This document shows positions 7,416 through 16,095 of a stretch of DNA of 64,000 nt, in pieces (within the stretch, counting starts at the first letter, position 1; every line of letters starts with the position of its first letter). The translations under genes and the position numbers were made by a program. This stretch comes from an uncultured Ruminiclostridium sp. GTDB taxonomy: Bacteria; Bacillota; Clostridia; Oscillospirales; Ruminococcaceae. The stretch lies in contig CAJUQV010000001.1 of NCBI GenBank assembly GCA_910588335.1, forward strand, positions 1-64,000, written 5' to 3'. The notes under the pieces were generated by a model, which saw only the letters and a program-made list of their open reading frames with translations, ran no database searches and was not told the DNA's origin.

Positions 7416-10145
7416 TTATTCATCGGCTCCGCAGCACTTTTTATACTTCTTTCCGCTTCCGCATGGGCATGGATCATTTCTGCCCACCTTTTTTGAGGAA
7501 GAGGTGTTTACGGGCGCGGCGGGCGACGAGGGAGGCGTGGGAGCGGGCTTAAGCACCTGCTGTCTCTGGGGCGGCTCCTCTCTGCGCACCTTTACGGTAA
7601 GGATCATTCTCACCGTATCCTCGCGAATGGAAGCTATCATCTCATCAAACATGGCGAAGCCTTCCAGCCTGTACTCAACAACGGGATCCTTCTGTCCCAT
7701 GGAGCGGAGGTAAATACCCTGCTTAAGATCGTCCATGGCGTCGATATGGTTCACCCACTTCATATCCACGTTTTTAAGCAGAACAACGCGCTCCACTTCT
7801 CTCATAATGTTTGGGGTGATTTCCTGTTCCTTGGCTTCGTAAAGCTCCGCAACACGCTTTTGCAAAAATTCCTCAACCTGAGATTTTTCCAGCTCCTCTC
7901 TTTCGCTCTTGGTATATCTAAGATCCTCCGGAGTGGTAATAAATCCCATCAGGCTGTCGCGAAGCCCCTCTATATTCCAGTCCTCCGGGAGGTCGCCCTG
8001 ACAGAACTGATCCACCGTTTCGGTAATATATTCCTTCATCATGGACTTTATGCTTTCGCTTACGTCCTCCCCGTTGAGCACCTTTGCGCGCTGGGAATAA
8101 ATGGTGGCTCTCTGCTGAGACATAACGTCGTCGAAATCGAGAACGTTTTTGCGTATGGAATAGTTTCTTCCCTCAATCTTTCTTTGAGAGGATTCTATGG
8201 TTCTGGTAAGCACCTTGTTTTCAATTGGCATATCCTCGTCGATACGGAGGGTTTCCATCATGGCCTGTATGCGGTCGCCGCCGAATAATCTCATCAGATC
8301 GTCTTCCATTGAGATAAAGAAGCAGCTTTCGCCGGGGTCGCCCTGACGTCCCGCGCGGCCTCTGAGCTGATTGTCGATACGTCTCGACTCGTGACGCTCG
8401 GTGCCTAAGATATAAAGTCCGCCCGCTTTTCTTACTTCCTCCGCTTCGGGAGCTATTTCCTCCTTAAATTTATCGTTAAGCTCTTTAAACAGCCGCCTTG
8501 CTTCGATAATATTCTCGTCGTCGGTTTCCGAGAAGCCTGTGGCCTCGTTTATCAGCTCGTCGTCTATCTCCATTTTGCGCATTTTCGCCTTTGCCAGATA
8601 TTCGGGGTTTCCGCCCAACATAATATCGGTACCGCGTCCCGCCATATTGGTGGCGATGGTAACCGCGCCCTTTTTACCTGCCTGCGCCACGATTTCGGCT
8701 TCTCTCTCATGGTTCTTGGCGTTCAACACCTCGTGTTTAATGCCGGTTCTTTTGAGCATTTTCGACAGAAGCTCGGATTTTTCGATGGATATCGTACCCA
8801 CCAAAACGGGCTGACCCTTTTCGTGGCAGGCCTTTATCTGTTCGATAACGGCGCTGAATTTTCCGTTTTCGGTTTTATACACCTGATCCTGATGATCTTC
8901 TCTCACAACGGGCTTATTGGTGGGCACCTCGATAACGTCCAGCTTATATATGCCCCTGAACTCGTCCTCTTCGGTCATAGCCGTACCGGTCATACCCGAA
9001 AGCTTGTCGTAAAGGCGGAAGAAATTCTGGAAGGTGATGGTGGCCTGGGTCTTGCTTTCGTTTTTTACCTTTACTCCTTCCTTGGCTTCTATCGCCTGGT
9101 GCAGACCCTCGTTAAAGCGTCTGCCGAACATAAGGCGGCCCGTGAACTCGTCTACAATGATTATTTCACCGTCTTTTACCACGTAATCTACGTCAAGGCG
9201 CATTATACCGTGAGCTTTTATGGCCTGATTTATATGATGGAGCAAGGTCAGATTGTCGGGATCCATAAGGTTCTCCACCCCGAAATGCTGCTCGGCTTTT
9301 TTAACGCCGCGGGGAAGAAGCGTGGCGCTTTTTGCCTTTTCGTCAATAAGATAATCGCCGTCGTAATCGTCCTGACTTTCCTTTGAATCGGTCTCTACCA
9401 TTTTATAGGGCTTTAACGTTACGGCAAACTTATCAGCTTTTTCGTAAAGGTCGGTGGATTTATCTCCGGGGCCGGAAATAATAAGGGGGGTTCTGGCCTC
9501 GTCTATGAGAATGGAGTCCACCTCGTCCACTATGGCGAAGTTGTGCTCTCTCTGTACAAGATCCTGTTTTCTTACCACCATGTTGTCGCGAAGGTAATCA
9601 AAGCCGAATTCGTTGTTGGTGCCGTATGTGATATCGCTGCTGTAAGCCTTTCTGCGCTGATCGTTGTTTTTTCCGTGAACTATAAGACCCACGGTAAGGC
9701 CTAAAAATCTGTGGACGCGACCTATCTGTTCGCTGTCGCGCTTGGCCAGATAGTCGTTTACGGTAACAACGTGAACGCCTTTTCCGGTAAGAGCGTTAAG
9801 GTATGAGGGCAGAGCGGCCACAAAGGTCTTGCCTTCACCGGTTTTCATTTCGGCAATGCGCCCCTGATGAAGCACTATGCCGCCCAATATCTGCACCGGG
9901 TAGGGCTTTATGGCGATAACGCGCCACATAGCCTCTCTGCACACGGCAAAAGCGTCGGGAAGAAGATCATCGAGAGTTTCTCCGCCCGCAAGCCTTTCTT
10001 TCAACAGAGCGGTCTGTCCCTGAAGCTCCTTGTCGCTCATGGCGGCATATTTCGGCTCCAGATCAAGTGTAGCCTGTTTCTTTGCTTCTATCCTTTTAAG
10101 CTCTTTTTCGGAATAGCTACCGAAAAGTTTATCCATTAAGCCCAT
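7416..10145 (-). CDS. secA: Preprotein translocase ATPase SecA
   Basis: Motor ATPase that pushes unfolded preproteins through SecYEG at the membrane. 909 residues, full length. Walker A MKTGEGKT is at 100-107 and the DEVD Walker B at 207-210; DYLRDNM, GMTGTAMTEEDEF, NMAGRGTDIMLGGNP and RGRAGRQGDPG mark the two nucleotide-binding folds. The C-terminal zinc/SecB-type tail CPCGSGKKYKKCC is intact. Start MGLMDKLFGS is preceded by AAGGAAGG. A consensus sigma-A promoter lies about 90 bases upstream, so the gene probably has its own transcript. Confidence 0.98.
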   Translation of the reverse strand: MGLMDKLFGSYSEKELKRIEAKKQATLDLEPKYAAMSDKELQGQTALLKERLAGGETLDDLLPDAFAVCREAMWRVIAIKPYPVQILGGIVLHQGRIAEMKTGEGKTFVAALPSYLNALTGKGVHVVTVNDYLAKRDSEQIGRVHRFLGLTVGLIVHGKNNDQRRKAYSSDITYGTNNEFGFDYLRDNMVVRKQDLVQREHNFAIVDEVDSILIDEARTPLIISGPGDKSTDLYEKADKFAVTLKPYKMVETDSKESQDDYDGDYLIDEKAKSATLLPRGVKKAEQHFGVENLMDPDNLTLLHHINQAIKAHGIMRLDVDYVVKDGEIIIVDEFTGRLMFGRRFNEGLHQAIEAKEGVKVKNESKTQATITFQNFFRLYDKLSGMTGTAMTEEDEFRGIYKLDVIEVPTNKPVVREDHQDQVYKTENGKFSAVIEQIKACHEKGQPVLVGTISIEKSELLSKMLKRTGIKHEVLNAKNHEREAEIVAQAGKKGAVTIATNMAGRGTDIMLGGNPEYLAKAKMRKMEIDDELINEATGFSETDDENIIEARRLFKELNDKFKEEIAPEAEEVRKAGGLYILGTERHESRRIDNQLRGRAGRQGDPGESCFFISMEDDLMRLFGGDRIQAMMETLRIDEDMPIENKVLTRTIESSQRKIEGRNYSIRKNVLDFDDVMSQQRATIYSQRAKVLNGEDVSESIKSMMKEYITETVDQFCQGDLPEDWNIEGLRDSLMGFITTPEDLRYTKSEREELEKSQVEEFLQKRVAELYEAKEQEITPNIMREVERVVLLKNVDMKWVNHIDAMDDLKQGIYLRSMGQKDPVVEYRLEGFAMFDEMIASIREDTVRMILTVKVRREEPPQRQQVLKPAPTPPSSPAAPVNTSSSKKVGRNDPCPCGSGKKYKKCCGADE

Positions 10146-10230
10146 TATTTTTTCCTTCCTTTTGTTTCGGGTCGTTTTTGTTATTATTTATTTTTATTGA
10201 TATGTAGACAGTAAATAAATATACTGTTTT

Positions 10231-10259
10231 ATTATACACCCTTTTTAAAGAAAAGTCAA
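10231..10259 (-). promoter_or_regulatory. Sigma-A promoter of secA
   Basis: On the minus strand TTGACT (10259-10254), 17 bases, TATAAT (10236-10231): near-perfect housekeeping consensus, pointing at secA whose start codon is at 10145. Confidence 0.85.
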
Positions 10260-10365
10260 ATGCCTGGACGGGATTTTTAATATTTTTTAGGGCTTTTTTT
10301 GGAAAATGTGAAAATTAGGTGAAAATTTTTAATTTTTACCTTCAAAATCTTTACATTGATAAGAT

Positions 10366-10392
10366 AATAAGGTATTATTTTAGTACCTTATT
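10366..10392. promoter_or_regulatory. Palindromic operator candidate before the flavodoxin pair
   Basis: AATAAGGTA (10366-10374) and its exact complement TACCTTATT (10384-10392) are separated by nine bases, and a further half-site AATAAGG follows at 10404. It overlaps GATAAT (10363-10368), a possible -10 with TTCAAA 16 bases upstream. The position suits a repressor acting on the 10466 operon. The rest of 10146-10465 is AT-rich and holds no gene. Confidence 0.5.
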
Positions 10393-10465
10393 AAGTTGCC
10401 AAAAATAAGGAATTTGAAAAAACCTTAAAAACTTTTTATTTCAACGCGGGAGGCCGGCTTTAAGA

Positions 10466-10975
10466 ATGGATATTTTAATACATGATTTAAAGGACGAAGA
10501 ATTTCAATCTTTTTTCAGCAAAGCATATAACAACGTCCGTATTATTTCGGACACGGGCACAATACGACGTTGTATCGGTTGCTTCGGATGTTGGATAAAA
10601 ACGCCGGGTAAATGCGTATTAAAAGACGGATACGGCAACATGGGCGAACTGCTTTCAAAATCGGAAAAAGTAACAATTATCAGCCGATGCTTTTACGGCT
10701 CTTACAGTCCGTTTGTGAAAAATGTTTTAGACAGAAGCATTCCCTATCTGCTTCCCTTCTTCAAAATAAAAAACAATGAAACTCATCATAAGCGGCGCTA
10801 TCAAAACAATATCGAGCTGGATGTACATTTTTACGGCGAAAATATCACCGCGGAAGAAGAGGAAACGGCTAAGAAGCTGGTAAAAGCAAATTGTACCAAT
10901 TTTTATGTTAAGAACTATGAAATTTCATTTTCAAAGTCATTGGAAGAACTAAGCGGAAAGGTGAACGCCATATGA
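10466..10975 (+). CDS. Flavodoxin-like FMN-binding oxidoreductase
   Basis: 169-residue protein resembling the iron-sulfur flavoprotein/NADPH-dependent FMN reductase group. CIGCFGCWIKTPGKC gives closely spaced cysteines at the position where that family binds a cluster or a redox disulfide. YGSYSPFVKNVLDRSIPYLLPFF is the conserved loop of the flavodoxin fold. The N-terminus is shorter than usual, lacking the GSPR-type phosphate loop (it begins MDILIHDLKDEEF). Its stop overlaps the start of the next gene by four bases (ATGA), so the two are co-translated and may form one heteromeric enzyme. Confidence 0.75.
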   Translation: MDILIHDLKDEEFQSFFSKAYNNVRIISDTGTIRRCIGCFGCWIKTPGKCVLKDGYGNMGELLSKSEKVTIISRCFYGSYSPFVKNVLDRSIPYLLPFFKIKNNETHHKRRYQNNIELDVHFYGENITAEEEETAKKLVKANCTNFYVKNYEISFSKSLEELSGKVNAI

Positions 10976-11604
10976 ATATATGTATTTTAAACGGCAGCCC
11001 GAAAGCGAGCAAAAGTACTTCCGAATTGCTTATCGAATATTTAATGTCATTTATCGGGGATAAAGAAACAGCAATCTACAATATTTGTAAAGCCGACCTT
11101 TCGGAAACGCAGTTTTCGCGGATACAAAGCAGCGACGCGCTTGTTTTTGTTTTCCCTCTGTATATTGACGGTATAAATTCCCAATTGCTGCGCTTTCTTA
11201 TCGAACTTGAAAAAAGGGGATTCGGCAATAAGAACATCGGCGTATACTGTATCATAAACAACGGGTTTTTTGAGGGTCGGCAGAACCTTATATCCGCCGA
11301 GATCATGAAAAATTGGTGCAAAACCGTGGGGCTTACTTACTGTCAGACGCTTGGCGCAGGGGCGGGAGAAATGCTCCCGTTTCTTAAGGACATACCTTTG
11401 GGACACGGTCCCAACAGGAATCTCGGAATTGCGTTTCAAGAGCTGAGCCGTAATATATTGTCCCTGAATCGCGGTGAAGATTTATTTGTTTCGCCCAATT
11501 GTCCGCGATTTCTCTGGAAGATAGCTTCTTCGCTTAAATTTTGGTATCCGCGCGCAAAAGAGAACGGATTAAAAAGAAAAAGATTAAAAGACAGAGCGGA
11601 TTAG
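10972..11604 (+). CDS. NAD(P)H-dependent oxidoreductase, flavodoxin fold
   Basis: 210 residues. MNICILNGSPKASKSTSELL is the classic flavin phosphate-binding loop of flavodoxin-like quinone/FMN reductases. FVFPLYIDGINSQLLRFL is the second conserved loop, and a Gly-rich stretch LGAGAGEM follows. It supplies the phosphate loop missing from the gene in front, with which it overlaps by four bases. The C-terminal 50 residues are basic and amphipathic (FLWKIASSLKFWYPRAKENG). Substrate unknown. Confidence 0.8.
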   Translation: MNICILNGSPKASKSTSELLIEYLMSFIGDKETAIYNICKADLSETQFSRIQSSDALVFVFPLYIDGINSQLLRFLIELEKRGFGNKNIGVYCIINNGFFEGRQNLISAEIMKNWCKTVGLTYCQTLGAGAGEMLPFLKDIPLGHGPNRNLGIAFQELSRNILSLNRGEDLFVSPNCPRFLWKIASSLKFWYPRAKENGLKRKRLKDRAD

Positions 11605-11616
11605 AAGGAAAAAAGG

Positions 11617-12372
11617 ATGACGGTAAAATACATAGAAAGCCTAAAATTTACGGGTAAGCTTCCCGAAAATACTTATCTTTCCGGGATACCATCCATAAAA
11701 TGGCTTTCCGAAGAAAAAGAACTGATTTTCAATTCCGATATTACCTTTTTTGTCGGCGAAAACGGCGCGGGAAAATCAACGCTTCTGGAAGCCATCGCCC
11801 TGGCCGCGGGCTTCAACCCCGAAGGCGGCTCCAGAAATTTCAGTTTTTCCACCCGCGACACCCATTCCGAGCTATACGGAAACATTACCCTTTCACGCGG
11901 CTATATGCGGCCGAAGGACGGCTTTTTCCTGAGAGCGGAAAGTCTGTACAATTCCGCTACCTATATAGAGCGGTTGGACGAAATTCCCTGCGGCGCGCCC
12001 TTTGTTTCCGACTCCTACGGGGGAGCGCTTCATGAGGAGTCCCACGGGGAAAGCTTCCTCGCCATAGTGAAAAAACGATTTTTCGGAAGAGGTCTTTATA
12101 TTCTCGACGAACCCGAAGCGGCATTGTCGCCTTTGCGGCTGCTTACTCTCATGCGGCTTATCGGCGATCTGGCAAAAAACGATTCCCAATTTATAATAGC
12201 CACCCACTCTCCCATTCTTATGGCCATGCCCGATTCAGAAATTCTTTTATTTTCCGACGGAGGAATACGCCCGATACCATATAGGCAAACGGAGCATTAC
12301 CAGATAACCAAAAGATTTCTTGATGATCCCGAAAAAAATCTCGCCATGATTTTTTCGGATAATGCCGATTAA
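11617..12372 (+). CDS. AAA/ABC-type ATPase (COG3910-like)
   Basis: 251-residue soluble ATPase. Walker A is FFVGENGAGKSTLLEAIA, Walker B is LYILDEPEAALSP, the H-loop is IATHSPILMAMP, and the degenerate signature is EESHGESF. This is the compact SMC/RecF-like form with no transmembrane partner, often listed as a predicted ATPase. The role is unknown; it may be an accessory ATPase rather than a transporter subunit. It follows the flavodoxin pair by 12 bases with a GGAAAAAAGG ribosome site, so it probably belongs to that operon. A repeat element follows its stop codon. Confidence 0.8.
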   Translation: MTVKYIESLKFTGKLPENTYLSGIPSIKWLSEEKELIFNSDITFFVGENGAGKSTLLEAIALAAGFNPEGGSRNFSFSTRDTHSELYGNITLSRGYMRPKDGFFLRAESLYNSATYIERLDEIPCGAPFVSDSYGGALHEESHGESFLAIVKKRFFGRGLYILDEPEAALSPLRLLTLMRLIGDLAKNDSQFIIATHSPILMAMPDSEILLFSDGGIRPIPYRQTEHYQITKRFLDDPEKNLAMIFSDNAD

Positions 12373-12420
12373 AAAATTTATAAAATTGGCAACATTTTTC
12401 GTTTGATTTGTTTTATATTT

Positions 12421-12473
12421 TATACTGATTTTTAATCAAGCCTACAACTCTATTAAAGATTGGTATTAGATTA
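12421..12473. repeat. Intergenic repeat before ABC permease operon
   Basis: TATACTGATTTTTAATCAAG runs into AAAGATTGGTATTA (12455-12468). The latter end is also present at 17170 and 26575, and inverted as TAATACCAATC at 27665. Confidence 0.5.
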
Positions 12474-12489
12474 AAAAGGAAGTGAAGAA

Positions 12490-13296
12490 TTGAAATCAAT
12501 ACAAAAAAAGTGCCTTAAATGGAACACAAAATGCGCCCTTTGCCTTTTGCCAAGCCTTTTGGGAACATTGGCGTTTTTTGTGGCGCCCTTTATAAGAGTT
12601 ATCTATTATTCCCTTATCGACAACCAGTTCCGAAGAAACCTTGTGGGCTTTGATAATTACATAGACACTCTTGCCAACGAATATTTTCTCCTTGCCCTTA
12701 AAAATTCTCTTTTGCTGATAGTTATATGCGTGCCCATAGTCGTGATTCTGGCTCTTGCGGTTTCCTTAGTTCTCTCCTACGGTATCAGATGGGTTAGGAA
12801 AACGCGTGCGGCCTTTGTACTCCCTCTTGTGATACCCACCGCAAGCATAGCTTTGATCTGGCACAGCGTTTTCGCTTCGGATACCTCAGTGCTTCCCGTT
12901 TATCTTCTTTTTATATGGAAGAATACGGGAATATGCGTGGTTCTTCTTACGGCGGCCTTTACCGCTATTGACCACTCTATATTTGAGGCGGCGAAATTGG
13001 ACGGCGCGGGAAGCTTCACACTGCACAAGAAAATAACCGTTCCCATGGTAATGCCCACGATATTTTTCGTCTCCTTGCTCACCATAGTAAACAGCTTTAA
13101 AATATTTAAGGAAATATACCTTTATTACGGGACGAATTATCCTCCCGACCACAGCTATACGCTTCAGTATTACATGAACAACAATTTTCTTAAGCTGGAC
13201 TATCAAAGTCTGGCTGCCTCCGCCGTTTTAACCTCCGTATTGATATTCGGCATAGTTATGGCGGGAATGGCGCTTCAAAGGAGGTACCGTCAATGA
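12490..13296 (+). CDS. Carbohydrate ABC transporter permease (MalF-like)
   Basis: Six-helix inner-membrane subunit of a binding-protein-dependent sugar importer, 268 residues. The cytoplasmic EAA loop reads EAAKLDGAGSFTLHKKITVP, the ATPase contact site. The start is TTG, set by AAAAAGGAAG seven to eight bases upstream and by the helix beginning CLLPSLLGTLAFFVAPFI. It overlaps the next permease by four bases. No solute-binding protein or ATPase gene is adjacent, so the importer must borrow these or is non-functional. Confidence 0.9.
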   Translation: MKSIQKKCLKWNTKCALCLLPSLLGTLAFFVAPFIRVIYYSLIDNQFRRNLVGFDNYIDTLANEYFLLALKNSLLLIVICVPIVVILALAVSLVLSYGIRWVRKTRAAFVLPLVIPTASIALIWHSVFASDTSVLPVYLLFIWKNTGICVVLLTAAFTAIDHSIFEAAKLDGAGSFTLHKKITVPMVMPTIFFVSLLTIVNSFKIFKEIYLYYGTNYPPDHSYTLQYYMNNNFLKLDYQSLAASAVLTSVLIFGIVMAGMALQRRYRQ

Positions 13297-14054
13297 AAAA
13301 GCTTATCGGAATAATATTCGCCGTTCTTTCTGCGGTGTTCCTTATTCCCGTTGCCGCTACGGTATTTCTTTCCTTTTACTCCGAGGGGGGATTTACGCTT
13401 GAGTGCTATAACGATCTGCTTTTCGACTGCTTTGTGTTTTATCCCATGTTCTGGAACAGCGTCCTGTATGCCGCGGCAATAACGCTGATTCAGCTTCCGG
13501 TGGTAATATTGTGCGCTTTTGGATTTACATGGGCGAAATTCAGAGGAAAGGGAATACTTTTCATTTTCTACATAGTTCTTATGATGATGCCCTTACAGGT
13601 AACCATACTTCCAAACTATATCGGACTAAGGGATATGGGCTTGATAAACACGCAGTGGGGTATCATACTTCCCATGATATTCTCCCCTTTCGGCGCGGTG
13701 GTAATGCACCAGTATATGAAGGGCACCGATTCCTCGGTAATAGAAGCCGCACGGCTTGAAACCAACTCGGTTTTTCGGGTAATTCTCGTAAGCGTTATAC
13801 CTCAGCTGAGAGTATGTATATTTGCGGTAGTGCTGTTTGTGTTCGCCGAATGCTGGAATATGGTGGAGCAGCCTATGCTGTTTCTGAACGATAAAGGCCT
13901 TAAAACGATATCCGTATTTATCTCCGAATCGGGAAGCTACGCGGGCGCGGTATTGTTTCCCGCAGCGGTCATATTTCTTATACCCGTGCTTTTGCTGTAT
14001 CTGTTTTTCAGCGACAGCCTTGAAAAGGGACTTACATTGGGGGAATTATCATGA
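13293..14054 (+). CDS. Carbohydrate ABC transporter permease (MalG-like)
   Basis: Second permease subunit, 253 residues, with an N-terminal helix (IGIIFAVLSAVFLIPVAATV) and EAA loop EAARLETNSVFRVILVSVIP. Together with the gene it overlaps it forms the heterodimeric channel of a CUT1-type sugar importer. Overlaps the next gene by four bases, so all four genes 12490-15381 are likely one transcript. Confidence 0.9.
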   Translation: MKKLIGIIFAVLSAVFLIPVAATVFLSFYSEGGFTLECYNDLLFDCFVFYPMFWNSVLYAAAITLIQLPVVILCAFGFTWAKFRGKGILFIFYIVLMMMPLQVTILPNYIGLRDMGLINTQWGIILPMIFSPFGAVVMHQYMKGTDSSVIEAARLETNSVFRVILVSVIPQLRVCIFAVVLFVFAECWNMVEQPMLFLNDKGLKTISVFISESGSYAGAVLFPAAVIFLIPVLLLYLFFSDSLEKGLTLGELS

Positions 14055-14476
14055 AAATTATCGCAAAAAAAACAACCTTGATATTTACCGTACTGTTTTT
14101 CGCAATAATGCTTTTTCTGACTTTTTTCGCCGAAAGCATACATATCTCGTCACTGCCGCAGGTTGAAGCGGAGAGGGCGGAAACGCGGCGCTTTTCAATA
14201 AACTCGGTTTCGACGGACGGAGAGATCACGCAATACTCCTCGGAAAAGACCGCCGTTTCGGAAAAAATGCTCGGCGAAGGAATATTCGTGGTTTATACGA
14301 CCGAAAAAAACGGTACCAAACGAAGCTTTGTAAGGCTGGTATTTCCGGAGGTGGGCGAGGGCAGATCCGACGACGGATATCGGGAAGTAATATCGGGAAT
14401 TAACTACGGCGACAGAATAATCAAATCAACAACTAAAGAGCTTTACGACGGCTGCGAGGTGAACGTCATAAAATGA
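14051..14476 (+). CDS. Small membrane-anchored protein
   Basis: 141 residues with one N-terminal membrane segment or uncleaved signal (LIFTVLFFAIMLFLTFFAES), then an extracellular domain. The C-terminal part, DDGYREVISGINYGDRII followed by YDGCEVNVIK, resembles the last beta domain of HlyD-type adaptors, including the end of the lipoprotein at 2600-3670. It may be a minimal adaptor or a remnant of one. Overlaps both neighbours by four bases. Specific function unknown. Confidence 0.65.
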   Translation: MKIIAKKTTLIFTVLFFAIMLFLTFFAESIHISSLPQVEAERAETRRFSINSVSTDGEITQYSSEKTAVSEKMLGEGIFVVYTTEKNGTKRSFVRLVFPEVGEGRSDDGYREVISGINYGDRIIKSTTKELYDGCEVNVIK

Positions 14477-15381
14477 ATATAAAAATAAATATCGAGAAAA
14501 ACAGAACCGAGCGTAAAAACAAGCTGTTCCGAGGTTTCGGAATGGTAAGCGCCAACAATTCTTCAAGACTTCTTATAGATTATAAAACTGAACACCCAAG
14601 GCGCTATCGGGAAATCATGGAACTTATTTTCGGTGAAAAGGGACTTAATATACGCCATCTGAAGGTGGAGCTGGGTTCCGACATAAACTCCTCGTCGGGC
14701 ACCGAGCCGTGCACCAAAAGATATAAGGACGAAAAAGCGCAGGTACGACGCGGCGCGGCGTTTATACTTGCGGCGGACGCAAAAAAGATAAACCCCGATC
14801 TTACTTTGGATATGCTTTACTGGAGCGAACCGAAATGGATATCCGATATCGGAGCGGAAAACGACAGATACGAAGCCCGCTATAAATGGTTTAAGGACAC
14901 TCTTAACGCCGCTTATGACGAGCTGGGGATTAAATTCGACTGCGTAAGTCCCAACCGAAACGAAAGGGCGGTGGAGCCGGAATGGATAAAATACTGCTCA
15001 AAAAGACTGAAAGAGGAAAATGACTGCCGCTACGATTTTTCAAAAATAAAAATCGTAGCGGCAGACGAAGAAGGGAGCTGGCGCATAGCCGACCTTATGC
15101 TTGAGGACAAAGAGCTGCTTTCCGCGGTGGATATAATAGGAAGCCACATATACCAGGACGGTAAAATCGCGGTACGGGAAAACGATTTTGTCAAAACGGA
15201 ATATATACATGACAATTCCGCCGAGGATTTCGATCCGAGCTGCCCTCACAGCTTAAAAATTTCCGCTTTATACGATATTTTGGAATATTATGTCGATGAA
15301 AAGCTTATCTTTTCTCACAGGGAAGCGGAAAGGACAATTAGTCGCTTCGCTCCTATTTATCTTTTTATTGGATTGCTATAG
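14473..15381 (+). CDS. Truncated GH59-like (galactosylceramidase-related) protein
   Basis: 302 residues against more than 600 in the family. Blocks matching galactocerebrosidase as I remember it: FRGFGMVSANNSSRLLIDY, LKVELGSDINSSSGTEP, YWSEPKWI, NRNERAVEPEWIKY (the NE acid/base), KIVAADEEGSW and AVDIIGSHIY. A nucleophile in the usual WSSED context is not evident; the Glu in VKTEYIHDN is a possible stand-in. The barrel end and the sandwich/lectin domains are missing, and the last 20 residues (from about SHREAERTIS) look foreign. No signal peptide, so it would act in the cytoplasm on imported galactosides. Probably a decayed enzyme gene. Confidence 0.6.
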   Translation: MNIKINIEKNRTERKNKLFRGFGMVSANNSSRLLIDYKTEHPRRYREIMELIFGEKGLNIRHLKVELGSDINSSSGTEPCTKRYKDEKAQVRRGAAFILAADAKKINPDLTLDMLYWSEPKWISDIGAENDRYEARYKWFKDTLNAAYDELGIKFDCVSPNRNERAVEPEWIKYCSKRLKEENDCRYDFSKIKIVAADEEGSWRIADLMLEDKELLSAVDIIGSHIYQDGKIAVRENDFVKTEYIHDNSAEDFDPSCPHSLKISALYDILEYYVDEKLIFSHREAERTISRFAPIYLFIGLL

Positions 15382-15405
15382 TATAAAAACGAAAGGAAAC
15401 GCGGA

Positions 15406-16080
15406 ATGTATAAGATAATGATAGTTGAAGACGACGCCGAACTTGCCTGCCGAATGAAGAAAAAGATCGAATCATGGGGCAACGAGGTATACTGCGCAAA
15501 AGATTTCGGCAATATTATAGGGGATTTTACCGGATTTGACCCACACATGGTGCTTATGGACATTTCGCTCCCCTTTTATAACGGTTATTACTGGTGCGCC
15601 GAGATAAGAAAAATTTCCAACGTACCCATAATTTTCGTTTCCTCCGCTTCCGACAATATGAATATAGTAATGGCCATGAATATGGGCGGAGACGATTTTA
15701 TAGCCAAGCCCATTGATCCGGACGTAATGACCGCCAAGATACAGGCGGTTTTAAGGCGCGCTTATGATATGGCGGGAAAAATTCCCATTTTAGAGCACAG
15801 GGGCGCGGTGCTTAACCTTAACGACGCTTCTCTTACCTATAAAGGAGAAAGAATCGAGCTTACAAAAAACGAATTTCGCATACTTCAGACTCTTCTGGAA
15901 AACAAGGGAAAAGCGGTAAGCCGCGATACGCTTATGATAAAGCTGTGGCAGATGGATTCATATGTGGAGGAAAACACTCTTACGGTGAACGTCACAAGAC
16001 TGCGCAAAAAGCTGGCGGGCGCAGGGCTTCCCGACTTTATAGCCACCAAGGTGGGAATAGGATATATAGTGGAGCAGTAA
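15406..16080 (+). CDS. BceR-type response regulator
   Basis: OmpR/PhoB-family regulator, 224 residues: receiver with acidic pair EDD near residue 8, phospho-acceptor Asp52 (VLMDISLP) and Lys101 (FIAKPIDP), then a winged helix (LTKNEFRILQTLLENKGKAV, VNVTRLRKKLA). In Bce systems it activates the adjacent ABC transporter operon on peptide-antibiotic stress. Followed 15 bases later by its kinase and then by BceA/BceB-like genes, so the assignment rests on both sequence and order. Confidence 0.9.
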   Translation: MYKIMIVEDDAELACRMKKKIESWGNEVYCAKDFGNIIGDFTGFDPHMVLMDISLPFYNGYYWCAEIRKISNVPIIFVSSASDNMNIVMAMNMGGDDFIAKPIDPDVMTAKIQAVLRRAYDMAGKIPILEHRGAVLNLNDASLTYKGERIELTKNEFRILQTLLENKGKAVSRDTLMIKLWQMDSYVEENTLTVNVTRLRKKLAGAGLPDFIATKVGIGYIVEQ

Positions 16081-16095
16081 TAAAAGGAGTTTTTT

